Translations under genes and position numbers: made by a program
Source: Bradyrhizobium sp. SRS-191
GTDB lineage: Bacteria; Pseudomonadota; Alphaproteobacteria; Rhizobiales; Xanthobacteraceae
Length of the DNA: 64,000 bases
Reading direction: 5' to 3'
Assembly (NCBI RefSeq): GCF_024586915.1
Contig: NZ_JANBVS010000014.1
Coordinates: forward strand, 1-64,000
The notes under the pieces: model-generated
What the model saw: the letters and a program-made list of their open reading frames with translations, nothing else
Told to the model about the DNA's origin: nothing
The model's database searches: none
Part shown: one piece after another, positions 8,910-17,653 of the stretch
How positions within the stretch are numbered: the first letter of the stretch is position 1
How the letters are laid out: the number at the start of each line of letters is the position of its first letter

Positions 8910-10241
8910 ATGTCCTACCAACTTGCACCGGAATATGATGTCGTCGGTGTCGGCTTCGGGCCGTCAAATCTGGCGCTGGCGATCGCGCTCGACGATTGCG
9001 CCAGGCATCAGCGGCACAGCTGCCGCGCGCTGTTCGTGGAGCGGCAGCCCAAATTCAAATGGCATGGCGGCATGCTGCTCCCCGGCAGCAATATGCAGAT
9101 CTCGTTCCTGAAGGATCTCGTGTCGCTGCGTGATCCGACCAGCCCGTTCACCTTCATCAACTATCTGCACAAGTCGGGACGGCTGCTCGACTTCACCAAC
9201 TGCAAGACGTTCTATCCGAGCCGCATCGAATTCAACGACTATCTGGGCTGGGTCGCAGGCCAGTTCAGCAGCATGGTCGCGTATGGCGAGACGGTGGTCG
9301 CCGTCGAGCCGGTCGGCGCCGGCCAGTCGGTCGTCGCGCTCCGGGTGGTGACCCGGACGCAGGATGGAACGGAGCGGTCGCGAGTCGCGCGGAATCTGGT
9401 GGCTGCCGTCGGTGGCGTGCCGCATGTGCCTGCCATGTTCCGGGCGATCGCCGGGGATCGGAGGATGGTGCATACGAGCGGCTATCTCGAGTCACCGGTC
9501 ATCGCTGAGATCAAGGGCCGGGCGCCGCGCGTCGCGGTCATTGGCGGCGGCCAGAGCGCTGCGGAGGTCACGCTCGATCTCAGCGAGCGGCATCCGGATG
9601 TCCGGATCGATCTCGTGTTCCGCGGGCATGCGCTCAAGCCGTCCGACAGCAGTCCGTTCGTCAACGAGATCTTCAATCCGGATTACACCGATTATTTCCA
9701 TTCACGCGAGCAGAGCCAGCGCGCCGCGATCATCAGCAGCTTCCGCAATACCAACTATGCCGTGGTCGATCCGGATCTGCTCGATCAGCTCTACCGCATG
9801 ACCTATCAGCAGCGTGTCTCCGGAGAGCGGAAGCTCGCGCTCCATCCCCGCAGCGAGATTGTCGGCGCCGAAGCCGGCTCCGACGGAATTACGCTCGAGC
9901 TTCTGAACAAGGATGAGGATGTCCGGCACCGGGACACCTATGACGTTGTCGTGCTGGCGACCGGTTATGAGCGCTCGCCGATCCCGTCCTTTCTCGATCC
10001 GATCAGCCGCTACATCGAGGCCAGCGCGCTGGAGCGCGACTATCGCCTCCAGACCAGCCCGGGCTTTCGTCCGCAGGTCTATCTGCAGGGCTGCTCGGAG
10101 ATCTCGCACGGCCTGAGCGACACGCTGCTGTCGGTGCTGCCGATGCGCGCCCAGGAGATCACAGCGTCGCTCGTGCCAGGCATGGCCGGCCGACGCAGCC
10201 CGGAGCAGGGGCCGCACATGGTCGAGCCGGCCTATTCGTAA
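8910..10241 (+). CDS. L-ornithine N5-monooxygenase (or L-lysine N6-monooxygenase)
   Basis: A 443-residue flavin N-hydroxylase: FAD motif GVGFGPSNLALA near the N-terminus, substrate-region FLKDLVSLRDPTSPFTF, NADPH motif VIGGGQSAAE in the middle and the ATGY signature near residue 355. This set is diagnostic for the PvdA/SidA/IucD family, which converts the side-chain amine of ornithine or lysine to the hydroxylamine at the start of hydroxamate synthesis. The start is the ATG after GGAG, 14 bases beyond the acyltransferase stop. Ornithine is favoured over lysine by the NRPS context and the acidic adenylation pocket, but this is inference. Confidence 0.93.
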   Translation: MSYQLAPEYDVVGVGFGPSNLALAIALDDCARHQRHSCRALFVERQPKFKWHGGMLLPGSNMQISFLKDLVSLRDPTSPFTFINYLHKSGRLLDFTNCKTFYPSRIEFNDYLGWVAGQFSSMVAYGETVVAVEPVGAGQSVVALRVVTRTQDGTERSRVARNLVAAVGGVPHVPAMFRAIAGDRRMVHTSGYLESPVIAEIKGRAPRVAVIGGGQSAAEVTLDLSERHPDVRIDLVFRGHALKPSDSSPFVNEIFNPDYTDYFHSREQSQRAAIISSFRNTNYAVVDPDLLDQLYRMTYQQRVSGERKLALHPRSEIVGAEAGSDGITLELLNKDEDVRHRDTYDVVVLATGYERSPIPSFLDPISRYIEASALERDYRLQTSPGFRPQVYLQGCSEISHGLSDTLLSVLPMRAQEITASLVPGMAGRRSPEQGPHMVEPAYS

Positions 10242-10412
10242 GGGGCGGGGGGCGTCGTCCGGGATCGAGCCGGTACGCCCCGCCTTGGTGATGACCGTGG
10301 CGCTCCGGGGAGCGGCACGGCGGATGAACATCGGTGGTCGTCGTGATTGCGCATGTTGGAAGGCCGGAAATCCGGATCGGCAAGCAGGCACGGCGAAGGT
10401 TGGGAATGGGAA

Positions 10413-10757
10413 ATGGCTGAGCCGCATTTGCCTGAGCGGGTCGTGACTTTATTGATAGCGAGTGACTATGCCCGGCTGGTGGGCCGGACCATGACCGAGC
10501 AGCTCGACTACATCGTCGATATCGCGTCATTGCATACGCGCGACGAACTGCTGCGGCGTCTCGGACATGATCGCAATCTGATGCGTCAGGTCGAGAAATG
10601 GCTCGGGTTTCACGACCGCCGTTTGCGGCGGCCGGCCGAGAGCATCGACGTTGCGATGTGCGGATTGGAGTTCCGCAAGCGGCGCATCCGGCGGTCGCGG
10701 CTTGGCGCACGCCGGCGCCGGCTGGATCCGAAGACCACTCCCAAGGAGCGGGGCTGA
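10413..10757 (+). CDS. Conserved-type hypothetical protein, 114 residues, basic C-terminus
   Basis: I do not recognise this family. The protein begins MAEPHLPERVVTLL, has a predicted helical core (residues about 10-60) and ends in a strongly basic tail rich in Arg. Codon use is G/C-rich in third positions like its neighbours and the frame is free of stops, which supports a real gene. Purine-rich GGGAATGGGAA lies directly before the ATG. No membrane segment or signal peptide is seen. It lies between the siderophore operon and the dctA control region on the same strand and need not be functionally linked to either. Confidence 0.55.
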   Translation: MAEPHLPERVVTLLIASDYARLVGRTMTEQLDYIVDIASLHTRDELLRRLGHDRNLMRQVEKWLGFHDRRLRRPAESIDVAMCGLEFRKRRIRRSRLGARRRRLDPKTTPKERG

Positions 10758-10827
10758 CCGTCCAGCGGCTGATGAACCACTCACAGGATCGCCGCGTCGG
10801 ACGCCGACCGGACGCCCCGATCGGCCG

Positions 10828-10841
10828 TCCGGATTTTCGGA
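10828..10841. promoter_or_regulatory. Distal upstream activator palindrome, putative DctD site
   Basis: TCCG-GATTTT-CGGA is a 14-base interrupted palindrome. A second copy with the same arms (TCCG-N6-CGGA) lies exactly 32 bases downstream, about three helical turns. Both lie 125-160 bases upstream of the predicted dctA start point, where enhancer sites for NtrC-type activators sit. Assignment to DctD is inferred from this geometry and from dctB/dctD downstream. Confidence 0.6.
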
Positions 10842-10859
10842 CGAGCCTGGAGGCCGCTT

Positions 10860-10873
10860 TCCGAAAGTTCGGA
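10860..10873. promoter_or_regulatory. Proximal upstream activator palindrome, putative DctD site
   Basis: TCCGAA-AG-TTCGGA is a perfect 14-base palindrome with two central bases and the same outer arms as the distal copy. Two phased sites upstream of a sigma-54 promoter are the arrangement known for rhizobial dctA. Confidence 0.62.
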
Positions 10874-10966
10874 CGGGCTGACTGGGCTGTGGCCCGGTCC
10901 GCTCGTTAGTGCTTTGTAAACGCTGGCATATCCGATCGCATGCGGCGGTCGTGCATCGCCGGTCCC

Positions 10967-10983
10967 CTGGCACGGATGCTGCT
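10967..10983 (+). promoter_or_regulatory. Sigma-54 (-24/-12) promoter of dctA
   Basis: CTGGCACGGATGCTGCT matches the sigma-54 consensus YTGGCACG-N4-TTGCW at every fixed position except one (C for the first T of TTGC). The GG and GC doublets are separated by the required 10 bases. Transcription would begin near 10994, giving a leader of about 260 bases before dctA. The gene encoding an NtrC-type activator (dctD) lies downstream. Confidence 0.8.
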
Positions 10984-11256
10984 TGAAGAGCCGCCAAACG
11001 AGCGCCAGCTCGACAACAACAGATGCGAGGGGACGTCCGGATGCCAGCCCACATCCCCATCAGTTTTTGAGGCAGCGAGCAGGCGATTGCGCCTGCGCGG
11101 TGTTCGCGCGCGTGCCCTTGCGGCCGCGGCGCGTTCGGACGTGCGGGTCGACGCGGCCGCCACGCTGCCTGGAGAGCATCGCGGACCCCGCCGCAGACGC
11201 TGATGTCGGCGGCTGAACGAGACGTAGACCGAACAGGACCAGGGAGAGAAGAGACG

Positions 11257-12579
11257 ATGTCTGCAACCACCACGGCGGCTCCGGCCCCGAAGAAGCCGTT
11301 CTACCGGGTCCTCTATGTTCAGGTCCTGGTCGCGATCGTGCTCGGCGTCATCGTCGGCTGGGTGTGGCCGGAGGTCGGCAAGAACGAGTGGATCAAGGCG
11401 CTCGGCGACGGCTTCGTCAAGCTGATCAAGATGGTCATCGCGCCGGTGATCTTCTGCACCGTCGTGTCCGGCATCGCGCACGTCTCCGAGGTCAAGAAGG
11501 TCGGCCGCGTGGCGGTCAAGGCGCTGATCTATTTCGAGATCGTCTCGACCTTCGCGCTCGCGCTGGGTCTCATCGTCGGCAATTTCATCCAGCCGGGAGC
11601 CGGGTTCCAGGGCCAGCAGAGCAACGCAGCGGCGGTCGCCAGCTACGCCAAGCAGGCGAGCGAGATGAAGTCGGTCGACTTCGTTCTCCACATCATTCCG
11701 GACACGGTGGTGGGAGCCTTCGCGCAGGGCGAGATCCTGCAGGTGCTGCTGTTCTCGATCCTGTTCGGCATCGCGCTGATGAGCCTCGGTGAGCGCGGGC
11801 ATACGATGCGCGCCTTCATCGACGACGCGGCGCATGCGATCTTCGGTGTTATCGCAATCGTGGTAAAGGCCGCCCCGATCGGCGCGTTCGGCGCCATGGC
11901 CTTCACCATCGGCCGCTATGGCCCGCAGGCGCTCGGCAACCTCGCCGGCCTGATCGCGACCTTCTATCTCACCGCGCTCGCCTTCGTCGTCATCGTGCTC
12001 GGCATCATCGCCCGCATTGCCGGATTCTCGATCTTCAAGTTCCTGAAATACATCAAGGACGAGCTCCTGATCGTGCTCGGCACCTCGTCGTCGGAGAGCG
12101 CGCTGCCGCAAATGATGGAAAAGCTGGAACGACTCGGCTGCTCCAAGCCGGTCGTCGGCCTGGTCGTTCCGACCGGCTATTCCTTCAATCTCGACGGCAC
12201 CAACATCTACATGACGCTGGCGACCTTGTTCATCGCGCAGGCGATGAACGTGCATCTCTCCTTCGGCGAGCAGATCACCATCCTGCTCGTGGCCATGCTG
12301 ACCTCGAAGGGGGCGTCGGGCATCACCGGCGCAGGCTTCATCACCCTGGCCGGCACGCTGGCGGCCGTCCGGCCGGAGCTCGTTCCCGGCATGGCGATCG
12401 TGCTCGGCATCGACAAGTTCATGAGCGAGTGCCGCGCGCTGACCAATCTCTGCGGCAATGGCGTCGCCTGCGTGATCGTCGCCTGGTGGGAGGGCGAGCT
12501 CGACCGCGACAAGCTCCGCGCCGCGCTCGATCGCGACATCGATCCGTCCGACGTCGAGGTTGCCGTCACGACCGGCTGA
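11257..12579 (+). CDS. dctA: C4-dicarboxylate/H+ (Na+) symporter DctA
   Basis: A 440-residue inner membrane carrier of the dicarboxylate/amino acid:cation symporter family. Family landmarks are PFYRVLYVQVLVAI at the N-terminus, KLIKMVIAPVIFCTVVSGIAH, the serine-rich re-entrant loop GTSSSESALPQMM, and the NLDGTNIYM substrate/cation site. It imports succinate, fumarate and malate, the main carbon source of rhizobial bacteroids. The ATG follows AGGGAGAG by 8 bases. Expression is expected from the sigma-54 promoter upstream under DctB/DctD control. Length equals that of characterised DctA proteins. Confidence 0.97.
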   Translation: MSATTTAAPAPKKPFYRVLYVQVLVAIVLGVIVGWVWPEVGKNEWIKALGDGFVKLIKMVIAPVIFCTVVSGIAHVSEVKKVGRVAVKALIYFEIVSTFALALGLIVGNFIQPGAGFQGQQSNAAAVASYAKQASEMKSVDFVLHIIPDTVVGAFAQGEILQVLLFSILFGIALMSLGERGHTMRAFIDDAAHAIFGVIAIVVKAAPIGAFGAMAFTIGRYGPQALGNLAGLIATFYLTALAFVVIVLGIIARIAGFSIFKFLKYIKDELLIVLGTSSSESALPQMMEKLERLGCSKPVVGLVVPTGYSFNLDGTNIYMTLATLFIAQAMNVHLSFGEQITILLVAMLTSKGASGITGAGFITLAGTLAAVRPELVPGMAIVLGIDKFMSECRALTNLCGNGVACVIVAWWEGELDRDKLRAALDRDIDPSDVEVAVTTG

Positions 12580-12611
12580 GCAACGCGACCGTGCATGCGT
12601 CGCCGTTGCTC
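12578..12611 (+). terminator. Stem-loop at the dctA stop codon
   Basis: GAGCAACGCGAC and GTCGCCGTTGCTC pair with a single bulged base around a short loop, starting within the dctA stop codon. No T-run follows, so this may be an RNA-stabilising or Rho-assisted 3' end rather than a classic intrinsic terminator. Confidence 0.4.
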
Positions 12612-12811
12612 GCGCGGCGACGCGATGCCGTGCGGCGGCTATCTCGCGGCCCGTCCGGAGCAGAACCGGCGAGCGTGCCGGCGATGCCCAATCGTGATGC
12701 GGCCAACATCAAATGATCTGCTAAGGTATCGAGGACATCTAAGTCATCGAGGACTTGGCGCTGACGGTGTGACACCGGCGGCGCCACGGTCACCCTTGGG
12801 GAGAGTTGGTG

Positions 12812-14134
12812 ATGGCCGTTGTGGAGTCAGGCGTCCCTCGTGTCGTGATCGTCGGCGGTGGCGCCGGCGGCCTGGAGCTCGCTACCCGGCTCGGCGACAA
12901 ATATGGCCGCAAGGGCCGGCTCGACGTCACGCTGGTCGAGCGCAACCGCACCCATGTCTGGAAGCCGAAGCTGCACGAGATCGCCGCCGGCAGCATGGAC
13001 ATCTCGGCGCACGAGGTGGACTATCTCGCGCAGGCCTATTGGCACGGCTTTCACTACCGTATCGGCAACATGATCGGGCTCGACCGCGACAAGCGCGAGG
13101 TGCTGGTCGCGCCCTATCTCGACGCCGAGGGGCGCGAGGTCACGCCGCAGCGGACCATCCCCTATGACGTGCTCGTCATCGCCATCGGCAGCCAGAACAA
13201 TGATTTCGGCACGCCGGGGGTGGTCGACCACGCGATCAAGCTGGAGTCGCAACGCGACGCCCGACTCTTCCACGAGCGCATGATCAATGCCTGCATCCGC
13301 GCCCATTCGCAATCCTCACCGATCGCCGCGCATCAACTGAAGGTCGCGATCATCGGCGCCGGCGCGACCGGCGTCGAATTGGCGGCGGAACTGCACCGCA
13401 CGACGCGCGAGGTCGTGGCTTACGGTCTCGACCAAGTCGACGCCGAGAAGGACATCAAGATCACGCTGATCGAGGCCGCGCCCCGCGTGCTCCCAGCGTT
13501 GCCCGAGCGGGTGTCGAGCGAGACCGGCAAGCTGCTCGAAAAGCTCGGTGTCGAGGTGCTGGTCGGCGCCAAGGTCGCCGAGGTCGGGGCCGACCGCGTC
13601 AGCCTCGCCGACGGCCGCGTCATCCCGGCCGAGCTGATCGTCTGGGCCGCCGGCGTCAAGGCGCCGGACTTCCTCAAGGACATCGCCGGACTCGAGACCA
13701 ACCGCATCAACCAGCTGGTGGTCAAGCAGACCCTGCAGACCACGCGGGACGAGCGCATCTTCGCGATCGGCGACTGCTCGGCCTGTGCGTGGGGCGAGCG
13801 CGGCAATGTGCCCCCGCGAGCCCAGGCCGCGCACCAGCAGGCGTCGCATCTCTACAAGCAGATCCCCCGCTTCATCCGGGGCGAAGCGCTCACCGACTAC
13901 CGCTACCACGATTTCGGCTCGCTGGTGTCGCTCGGCGAGTTCTCGACCGTCGGCTCGATGATGGGGGCGCTGGTCGGCGGCAATCTGGTGTTCGAGGGCT
14001 TGTTCGCCCGCATGATGTATCTGGCGCTGTACAAGATGCACGAATATGCGCTGCACGGCCTCGCCAAGGTCTCGCTCGATACGCTGGCGCGCCTGATCAC
14101 CCGCCGCACCGAGCCGCATGTGAAGCTGCATTGA
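12812..14134 (+). CDS. ndh: Type II NADH:quinone oxidoreductase (NDH-2) / NAD(P)/FAD-dependent oxidoreductase
   Basis: A 440-residue two-dinucleotide-fold flavoprotein. The FAD motif VVIVGGGAGGLELATRL is at the N-terminus, the NAD motif VAIIGAGATGVELAAEL is near residue 175, and FAIGDCSAC is the second FAD contact. The C-terminal region (residues about 380-430) is amphipathic, as in NDH-2 enzymes that sit on the inner face of the membrane and pass electrons from NADH to quinone without pumping protons. GGGGAGAG precedes the ATG; in-frame TTG and GTG codons just upstream are less likely starts. It stands between dctA and dctB, possibly to reoxidise NADH from dicarboxylate oxidation, though this is inference. 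Confidence 0.9.
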   Translation: MAVVESGVPRVVIVGGGAGGLELATRLGDKYGRKGRLDVTLVERNRTHVWKPKLHEIAAGSMDISAHEVDYLAQAYWHGFHYRIGNMIGLDRDKREVLVAPYLDAEGREVTPQRTIPYDVLVIAIGSQNNDFGTPGVVDHAIKLESQRDARLFHERMINACIRAHSQSSPIAAHQLKVAIIGAGATGVELAAELHRTTREVVAYGLDQVDAEKDIKITLIEAAPRVLPALPERVSSETGKLLEKLGVEVLVGAKVAEVGADRVSLADGRVIPAELIVWAAGVKAPDFLKDIAGLETNRINQLVVKQTLQTTRDERIFAIGDCSACAWGERGNVPPRAQAAHQQASHLYKQIPRFIRGEALTDYRYHDFGSLVSLGEFSTVGSMMGALVGGNLVFEGLFARMMYLALYKMHEYALHGLAKVSLDTLARLITRRTEPHVKLH

Positions 14135-14303
14135 GGGGCGAGACCGTTGCGGTGGTGCCGCGGTCCGGCCGCCGCAGGCCCCCACGACGTCCTCGCCGGC
14201 CGATTTTGCTGTCGCAAATTCCGGAGCAAGACCTTAGACTTAGGGCCTGATGCGGGCGCGATGGGCGCGGCCCGCCATGCGCTGGATTTGCCTGGCTCAG
14301 GAG

Positions 14304-16103
14304 ATGACGGACCTTCCCATCCGGATCGGCCTCGAGGGACATCCCGACGCCGCAACGGTCCGGGGGCGCGCGGGTTGGCGCGTGCGCGGGCTGCTGGCGG
14401 TTGCGCTGGTCGGCGCGGCGGCTTGGCTCGGCTATGCCATCGCCTTCTCCCGCGGGCTCGACCAGCGCCACGCGGCGGCCCAGCAGCGGCTGGCGGTCGA
14501 GGCCGCGCAGCTGGACGGCTATCTCTCGCGCTTCGAATATCTGCCCTCGCTGCTGGAGACCTCGCCTGACGTCTTCAGGCTGCTCGGCACGCCCGATGAT
14601 CGCACCCTGCAGCAGACCGTCAGCCTGTACCTGAAGTCGATCAATCTGCTGGCCGGCGCCGACAATCTCTATGTCCTCACCGTCGACGGCGACGCGATCG
14701 CCGCCGCCGATTTCGACCAGCCTGGCACGCCGGTCGGCAGCAATCTGTCGTATCGGCCCTATATGCGTCAGGCGCTCGCGACCGGCCGCGGCGCGTTCTT
14801 CGGCATCGGCATCACCAGTGCCCGCGCCGGCTATTACCTGTCCTATGCGGTCAAGCGCGAGGGGCGGACGATCGGCGTCGCCGTGGTCAAGGTCAATCTC
14901 GACGCGTTCGAGCGCGAGTGGCGCAACCGCGGTGCCGACATGCTGCTGGTCGACGCCCGCGGCGTCACCATTCTCGCCTCGCGCGACGAATGGCGCTTCC
15001 GTCCGCTGACGCCGCTCGCCATCGATGCGCTGGAGGAGATCGCGACCTCCAAGCCTTATGGCAGCTCCAGCCTCGCGCCGCTCGGCTGGACCTTCAGGGA
15101 GCGCGGGGATCGCGGCGGCCGGGTGACGGCCGAGCGCGGCGCGGTCTACAGCATCGATGAACGGCCGCTGCACGAGCGGCAATGGCAGCTGATGCTGCTC
15201 GACGACGAGGCGCCGATCCGGCGTACGGCCTATGTGATCGGCACGTTGTCGGGGCTCGCCTGCATCGTGGCGCTGCTGCTGCTCGGCCTGCTCGCACAGC
15301 GACGCAACGAGATCCGGCAGCGGCTCGCGAGCCAGGCCGCGCTGCAGGCCGCCAATGACCGGCTGGAGATCCGGGTGCAGGAGCGTACCGCCGAATTGCG
15401 CGCCGCGCAGGACGAGCTCGTGCATGCCGGCAAGCTCGCCGTGCTTGGCCAGATGTCGGCCGGCATGGTGCACGAGATCAATCAGCCGCTGGCGGCGCTG
15501 CAGACCGCGTCCGACAACGCGGTGCAATTCATCGATCGCGGAATGATCAGCGAGGCCCGCGGCAATCTCGTCCGCATCGGCGAGCTGGTGCGCCGCTTGG
15601 CACGCCTGACCGGCCAGTTGCGCGTGTTCGCCTACAAATCCAATGCGCCTCTCGAGGCTGTCGCGGTCGAGCAGGCGGTGTCGGAGACGCTGAAGATCCT
15701 CGGCGCGCGGGTGAAGGATGGCGGCGTCGAGGTGAGCATCGATCTCGCGCCGGACCTGCATGTCCGCGCCGAACAGATCCGGCTTGAGCAATTGCTCTGC
15801 AACATCGTTGCGAACGCGCTCGATGCCGTCGAGGGCGCGGCGCAGAAGTCGATCTCCATCCGCGCCGAGCGCGAGGAGGGGCAGTGCCGCATCGCCATCG
15901 GCAACAGCGGTCCCGCCATCGCCGCGGACGTTCTGCAGCGCATGTTCGAGCCGTTCGTGACCACCAAACCGGCCGGGAAGGGTCTTGGCCTCGGTCTCGT
16001 CATCGCCAACCACATCGCGCGCTCGTTCGGCGGCGAGCTGCGGGCGCGCAACCTCGATCCGTCCGGCGCCGAGTTCGTCCTGCTGGTGCCGCTTGCCGCG
16101 TGA
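14304..16103 (+). CDS. dctB: C4-dicarboxylate sensor histidine kinase DctB
   Basis: A 599-residue membrane kinase. A first membrane helix (about residues 25-45) and a second (about 310-330) flank a periplasmic PAS-like (dCACHE) sensor domain that contains SLYLKSINLLAGADNLYVL and SYRPYM. A cytoplasmic coiled segment leads to the kinase core, with phospho-acceptor His390 in MVHEINQPLAAL, an N-box with NIVANALDA and a glycine-rich GKGLGLGLVI ATP lid. The HEINQPL form is characteristic of DctB/FixL-type (HPK4) kinases. CAGGAG precedes the ATG by one base. The kinase is expected to phosphorylate DctD, whose gene begins 12 bases downstream. Confidence 0.95.
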   Translation: MTDLPIRIGLEGHPDAATVRGRAGWRVRGLLAVALVGAAAWLGYAIAFSRGLDQRHAAAQQRLAVEAAQLDGYLSRFEYLPSLLETSPDVFRLLGTPDDRTLQQTVSLYLKSINLLAGADNLYVLTVDGDAIAAADFDQPGTPVGSNLSYRPYMRQALATGRGAFFGIGITSARAGYYLSYAVKREGRTIGVAVVKVNLDAFEREWRNRGADMLLVDARGVTILASRDEWRFRPLTPLAIDALEEIATSKPYGSSSLAPLGWTFRERGDRGGRVTAERGAVYSIDERPLHERQWQLMLLDDEAPIRRTAYVIGTLSGLACIVALLLLGLLAQRRNEIRQRLASQAALQAANDRLEIRVQERTAELRAAQDELVHAGKLAVLGQMSAGMVHEINQPLAALQTASDNAVQFIDRGMISEARGNLVRIGELVRRLARLTGQLRVFAYKSNAPLEAVAVEQAVSETLKILGARVKDGGVEVSIDLAPDLHVRAEQIRLEQLLCNIVANALDAVEGAAQKSISIRAEREEGQCRIAIGNSGPAIAADVLQRMFEPFVTTKPAGKGLGLGLVIANHIARSFGGELRARNLDPSGAEFVLLVPLAA

Positions 16104-16115
16104 GAAGGTCCGCTC

Positions 16116-17492
16116 ATGAGTTCTGAACAGCCTGTTGGCGTGATCTATGTCGAGGACGACGAGGACGTGCGCATCGGCGCCGTGCAGGCGCTGCAACTCG
16201 CCGGCCTCTCGGTGACGCCGTTCGCCTCGGTCGAAGCCGCGAGCGCAACCGTCCGCGCCGACATGCCGTTCGTGGTCGTCTCCGACGTGCAGCTGCGCGG
16301 CAAGAGCGGCACCGCGTGGCTGTCCGAGCTGCACCGCCTGGATCCGGACCTGCCGGTCATCCTGGTCACCGGCCATGGCGACATCTCGATGGCCGTGGAG
16401 GCGATGCGCAACGGCGCCTATGACTTCATCGAGAAGCCGTGCTCGTCGGAGCAACTCGTCTCGGTCGTGCGCCGCGCGCTCGACAAGCGCAGGCTCACGC
16501 TCGAGGTGCGCACCTTGCGCTCGGCGCTTGCCGACCGTCAGGGCATCGAGGCGAGCCTGCTCGGACGCTCGCCGCAGATCCAGGAGGTGCGTCGGCTCGT
16601 CGCCAATCTCGCGTCGACCAATGTCGACGTCACGATTTACGGCGAGACCGGCACCGGCAAGGATGTCGTGGCGCGCTGCCTGCATAATCACAGCGCGCGG
16701 CGTGGCGGCAACTACGTCGCGGTCAATTGCGGCGGCCTGCCGGAATCGCTGGTCGAGAGCGAATTGTTCGGCCACGAAGCCGGCGCCTTCACCGGCGCCA
16801 CCAAGCAGCGCATCGGCAAGATCGAGTACGCCCATGGCGGCACGCTGTTCCTCGACGAGATCGAAAGCATGCCGCTCAGCGTGCAGGTCAAGCTGCTGCG
16901 CGCCTTGCAGGACCGTTCGGTCGAGCGCGTCGGCTCCAACAAGCCTGTGGCGGTGGATTGCCGTGTCGTCGCCGCCAGCAAGGCCAATCTCTACGAGCTC
17001 AGCGAGAGCAAGCAGTTCCGGGCCGATCTATATTACCGCCTCGGCGTTGCCTTCATCGAGCTGCCTCCCTTACGCGAGCGGCGCGAGGACATCCCGATCT
17101 TGTTCGAACACTTCACGCTGGATGCCGCCAAGCGCTTCGAGCGCGACGCGCCGATCGTGGACGATGCGACCATGTCGCTGCTGCTCGGCTATGCCTGGCC
17201 GGGCAATGTCCGCGAGCTGCGCAACGTCGCCGATCGCTTCGTGCTCGGCGTGCTCGACCGGCGCGTGCTGAGCCGATCCGCTGCTGCGTCGTCCGAGCTG
17301 TCGCTGCCGCGGCAGTTGGAGAATATCGAGCGGTCGATCATCGAAGATGCGCTCCGCCGCAAGCTCGGCGACGTGCAGGCAACGGCGGCGATGCTGGGCG
17401 TCCCCAAGCAGACACTGTACGACAAGATCAAGCGGCTCGCCGTCAATGTCGATGGCATCCGCGAAGGCGCGCCTGCAAGGCCGCAATCCTGA
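16116..17492 (+). CDS. dctD: Sigma-54-dependent response regulator DctD
   Basis: A 458-residue NtrC-family activator. The receiver domain (residues about 5-120) has acidic pocket EDDED and phospho-acceptor Asp57. A central AAA+ domain has Walker A GETGTGKD, the sigma-54 contact motif GAFTGA, Walker B GGTLFLDEIE and arginine-finger region FRADLYYRL. A C-terminal Fis-type helix-turn-helix includes TAAMLGVPKQTLYDKI. It should bind the paired palindromes upstream of dctA and open the sigma-54 promoter there. It forms an operon with dctB. Confidence 0.96.
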   Translation: MSSEQPVGVIYVEDDEDVRIGAVQALQLAGLSVTPFASVEAASATVRADMPFVVVSDVQLRGKSGTAWLSELHRLDPDLPVILVTGHGDISMAVEAMRNGAYDFIEKPCSSEQLVSVVRRALDKRRLTLEVRTLRSALADRQGIEASLLGRSPQIQEVRRLVANLASTNVDVTIYGETGTGKDVVARCLHNHSARRGGNYVAVNCGGLPESLVESELFGHEAGAFTGATKQRIGKIEYAHGGTLFLDEIESMPLSVQVKLLRALQDRSVERVGSNKPVAVDCRVVAASKANLYELSESKQFRADLYYRLGVAFIELPPLRERREDIPILFEHFTLDAAKRFERDAPIVDDATMSLLLGYAWPGNVRELRNVADRFVLGVLDRRVLSRSAAASSELSLPRQLENIERSIIEDALRRKLGDVQATAAMLGVPKQTLYDKIKRLAVNVDGIREGAPARPQS

Positions 17493-17653
17493 TCACGAGC
17501 GCGACGATCGGTCACGCGCGCAGGCGCGGCGGCGCTAACCTGGATTAGGACGCCGCAGCTTTAGAGTCGTTTTAAACCGGCGATCCGCGTGCGTTAGGAA
17601 CGGCCGCACAGGACATCATTGCCGCGAGGTCACTTCGAACAGGAGACCTTTGC

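Noticed and set aside
10242..10300. Possible intrinsic terminator after the ornithine monooxygenase (GGGGCGGGG...CGCCCCGCC)
   Set aside because: Arms pair only with several bulges and no T-run follows.
10924..10940. Second -24/-12-like sequence upstream of dctA
   Set aside because: GG and GC doublets are 11 bases apart instead of 10, and the match is weaker than that at 10967-10983.
14097..16835. Minus-strand open frame of about 912 codons
   Set aside because: Antisense to dctB and dctD; no domain or plausible start.
17597..17625. GGAAC as a possible -35 of a general stress (EcfG-type) promoter before manganese catalase
   Set aside because: No CGTT-like -10 sequence lies 16-17 bases downstream.
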